Source: Bacillota bacterium (GTDB taxonomy: Bacteria > Bacillota > Clostridia > Christensenellales > CAG-138). From it: a stretch of 6,615 bases of DNA. Under the pieces are notes generated by a model. That model was not told the origin of the DNA and searched no databases. It was given only the letters and a program-made list of their open reading frames with translations. The translations under genes were made by a program, and so were the position numbers. Shown here one piece after another: positions 6,311 through 6,615 of the stretch; positions within the stretch are counted from its first letter, which is position 1, and the number at the start of each line of letters is the position of its first letter. The stretch spans positions 1 to 6,615 of the forward strand of contig JAEEYN010000078.1 of NCBI GenBank assembly GCA_016288175.1, written 5' to 3'.

Positions 6311-6615
6311 TTATTCCGCGCCGTTGACATGGATATCCACTGCGATCTTTTTGAGCTTCTCGGGCTCGTTGTCGGCCGGATGGACGGCGCAGTGCGCGAC
6401 GAGGCGGCGCTTGATATCGGCGACCTGCGGCCCGGGCGGGATGTCGAGCCAGCGGATGATGTCGAAGCCGCTGCAGCGGAGCTCCTTTTCCGTGAAGGGA
6501 ACGCTCTCTGCCTTCATCGCCGCTAGGACCTTGCGCCAGCGTTACGCCGAAGCGACCCGGCCGCCGATGATGCCGGAGCCGTGGACGTCCGCGGTGCGGA
6601 TATCGCAGATGTCGA
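6311..6615 (-). pseudogene. C-terminal part of a CCA tRNA nucleotidyltransferase-like protein, interrupted by an in-frame stop
   Basis: The last part of the frame reads RWRKVLAAMKAESVPFTEKE, then LRCSGFDIIRWLDIPPGPQV and HPADNEPEKLKKIA. The pattern F-T-x-K-x-L-x3-G-x-D-I, I-P-x-G-P-x-V and P-x2-N-x2-E-x-L resembles the tail of clostridial CCA-adding enzymes (head domain and HD region further upstream, outside the window). The same frame continues to the right edge as DICDIRTADVHGSGIIGGRV, also plausible coding sequence, but TAA at 6544-6542 interrupts it. One C-to-T change from CAA (Gln) would explain it. The only ATG after the stop (6517) lacks a good ribosome binding site and would give 68 residues with no catalytic part. 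A nonsense mutation or a base error are both possible. The family call rests on a short tail, so other HD-domain proteins are not excluded. Confidence 0.55.

Overview
The window looks like a chromosomal segment from a GC-rich, spore-forming Clostridia-type Firmicute (Oscillospiraceae/Christensenellales-like), possibly from a metagenome assembly. The evidence is a spoIVFA/spoIVFB-like pair, an ECF sigma factor of the type common in gut clostridia, strong AGGAGG-type ribosome binding sites and classical hairpin/U-tract terminators. No taxon can be fixed from this sequence. Every gene I can support lies on the minus strand, so the window reads right to left.

From right to left: (1) 6311-6615 is the end of a protein resembling the C-terminal tail of CCA tRNA nucleotidyltransferases. 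Its frame is interrupted by a TAA codon at 6542-6544, and a terminator follows at 6245-6270. (2) 4129-6152 is a two-gene operon: an ECF sigma factor with a TTG start, then a membrane protein overlapping it by 4 nt (ATGA). The second protein has the layout of an anti-sigma factor: a short cytoplasmic head, one membrane helix, a Pro/Thr-rich stalk and two tandem copies of an unrecognised extracytoplasmic domain. A strong terminator at 4019-4046 closes the operon. (3) 1513-3846 encodes a 777-residue cytoplasmic protein made of about 470 residues of coiled coil fused in frame to a complete alpha/beta hydrolase. It has its own promoter candidate, a leader of roughly 110 nt and a terminator. (4) 1-1383 is a sporulation pair: a SpoIVFA-like protein (one membrane helix plus a degenerate LytM/M23 fold) whose stop overlaps the start of a SpoIVFB-like M50 intramembrane metalloprotease (HELSH, NLLPVLPLDGG). 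The protease runs off the left edge.

The genes form at least four separate transcription units and do not look like one joint system. The sigma/anti-sigma pair is probably an envelope-signal switch. The SpoIVF pair probably acts in forespore-to-mother-cell signalling, as pro-sigma-K processing does in Bacillus. The coiled-coil hydrolase is the most unusual item and its role is unknown. I found no mobile element, CRISPR array, tRNA or rRNA.
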